From Rubrobacter sp. (GTDB lineage: Bacteria > Actinomycetota > Rubrobacteria > Rubrobacterales > Rubrobacteraceae), in assembly GCA_016781775.1 (NCBI GenBank), contig JADDPR010000082.1, positions 1-14,001 on the forward strand: DNA of 14,001 bases, in the 5' to 3' direction. Below, piece by piece: positions 13,612 to 14,001 of this stretch. The notes below the pieces were generated by a model. The model made no database searches. It was not told the DNA's origin and saw nothing but the letters and a program-made list of their open reading frames with translations. The number at the start of each line of letters is the position of its first letter. Position 1 is the stretch's first letter. Position numbers and translations under genes: made by a program.

Positions 13612-14001
13612 CTACGCCGCCGGTTCCACGACGCTCGGTTCGTTGTTTGAGGGCCTATTCACCCTGCGGCTCACCATATAGGCTTCCATCGCATCGGAGG
13701 GGTAAGGCTTCAGCAGAGATGTTGTAAGGGCTTCCTTTTCGTCGAAGCCCGGATCTAACCACGCTCCGTAGTTTTCGGGAGGAAGGATAATGGGCATGCG
13801 ATGATGGATCTCCTTCATCAGGTCGTTGGCGTCCGTGGTGATGATCGAGCAGGACCTTATCTCCGCACCGTCCCCGTCCCACGTCTCCCACAGCCCGGCG
13901 AAGGCGAAGGGAGAAGAGTCCTTCATACGAAAGTGGAAGGGTTGCTTGCCGCCGTCGGTCTTCTGCCACTCGTAGAACCCATCGGCTACGATGAGGCACC
14001 T
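13612..14001 (-). CDS. SRAP/YedK-HMCES family protein, 3' part (cut by window edge)
   Basis: The last 129 residues of a SOS-response-associated peptidase (SRAP) family protein. The 5' end lies outside the window and the frame is open to base 14001. Recognised blocks are RCLIVADGFYEWQK (with the catalytic Glu in YEW), PFAFAGLWETW, SIITTDANDLMKEIHHRMPIIL (with the conserved His in HHRMP) and AMEAYMVSRRVNRPSNNEP (V..VN). Family members crosslink covalently, through an N-terminal Cys2, to abasic sites in single-stranded DNA, and so protect them at replication forks. Cys2 and the Asn partner are beyond the edge and cannot be checked. A shorter start at the internal Met at 13926 would remove the catalytic Glu and is not credible. 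A 71-nt gap separates it from the SRPBCC gene on the same strand. Confidence 0.9.
   Translation of the reverse strand, partial: RCLIVADGFYEWQKTDGGKQPFHFRMKDSSPFAFAGLWETWDGDGAEIRSCSIITTDANDLMKEIHHRMPIILPPENYGAWLDPGFDEKEALTTSLLKPYPSDAMEAYMVSRRVNRPSNNEPSVVEPAA

Overview
The window is high-GC DNA with densely packed, mostly ATG/ATGA- or TGATG-coupled genes, frequent GTG/TTG starts and actinobacterial gene types (PIG-V mannosyltransferase, ABC-2 exporter, SRPBCC protein, HPr-like protein). A deep-branching actinobacterium of the Rubrobacter kind is my best guess, from overall gene style only. No rRNA, tRNA or CRISPR array was seen.

Layout. (1) 47-805, minus: a secreted GH16 glucanase preceded by what reads as a complete class I cyclic-di-GMP (GEMM-I) riboswitch whose closing helix covers the Shine-Dalgarno sequence. 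(2) 1031-2612, plus: a GalT/HIT-fold protein and a YjgF/Rid-family protein in tandem. (3) 2973-5031 (or 5079), minus: PHP-domain phosphatase, AlaX-type alanyl-tRNA editing protein and a DUF192 lipoprotein, translationally coupled. (4) 5162-6587, plus: a Ca2+/H+ antiporter and a small membrane protein. (5) 6609-11234, minus: a tight five-gene operon (FAD oxidoreductase, ABC ATPase, ABC-2 permease, PIG-V-like mannosyltransferase, PAP2 phosphatase) that looks like a lipid or glycolipid modification and export unit. (6) 11235-12380: a lower-GC scar with a frameshifted, C-terminally deleted tyrosine integrase. (7) 12381-14001, minus: an HPr-like protein without the phosphorylatable histidine, an SRPBCC protein, and the 3' part of a SRAP/YedK gene running off the window edge.

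The strongest regulatory observation is the GEMM-I riboswitch on the GH16 gene. It suggests that a polysaccharide-cleaving exoenzyme is switched off when c-di-GMP is high, a plausible biofilm-release logic. Other oddities are an apparent start-region frameshift in the PIG-V gene, a PAP2 protein with Thr in place of the PSGH histidine, an AlaX protein with Asp in place of a zinc-ligand Cys, and the His-less HPr. All calls come from reading the sequence; nothing was searched or folded by software.
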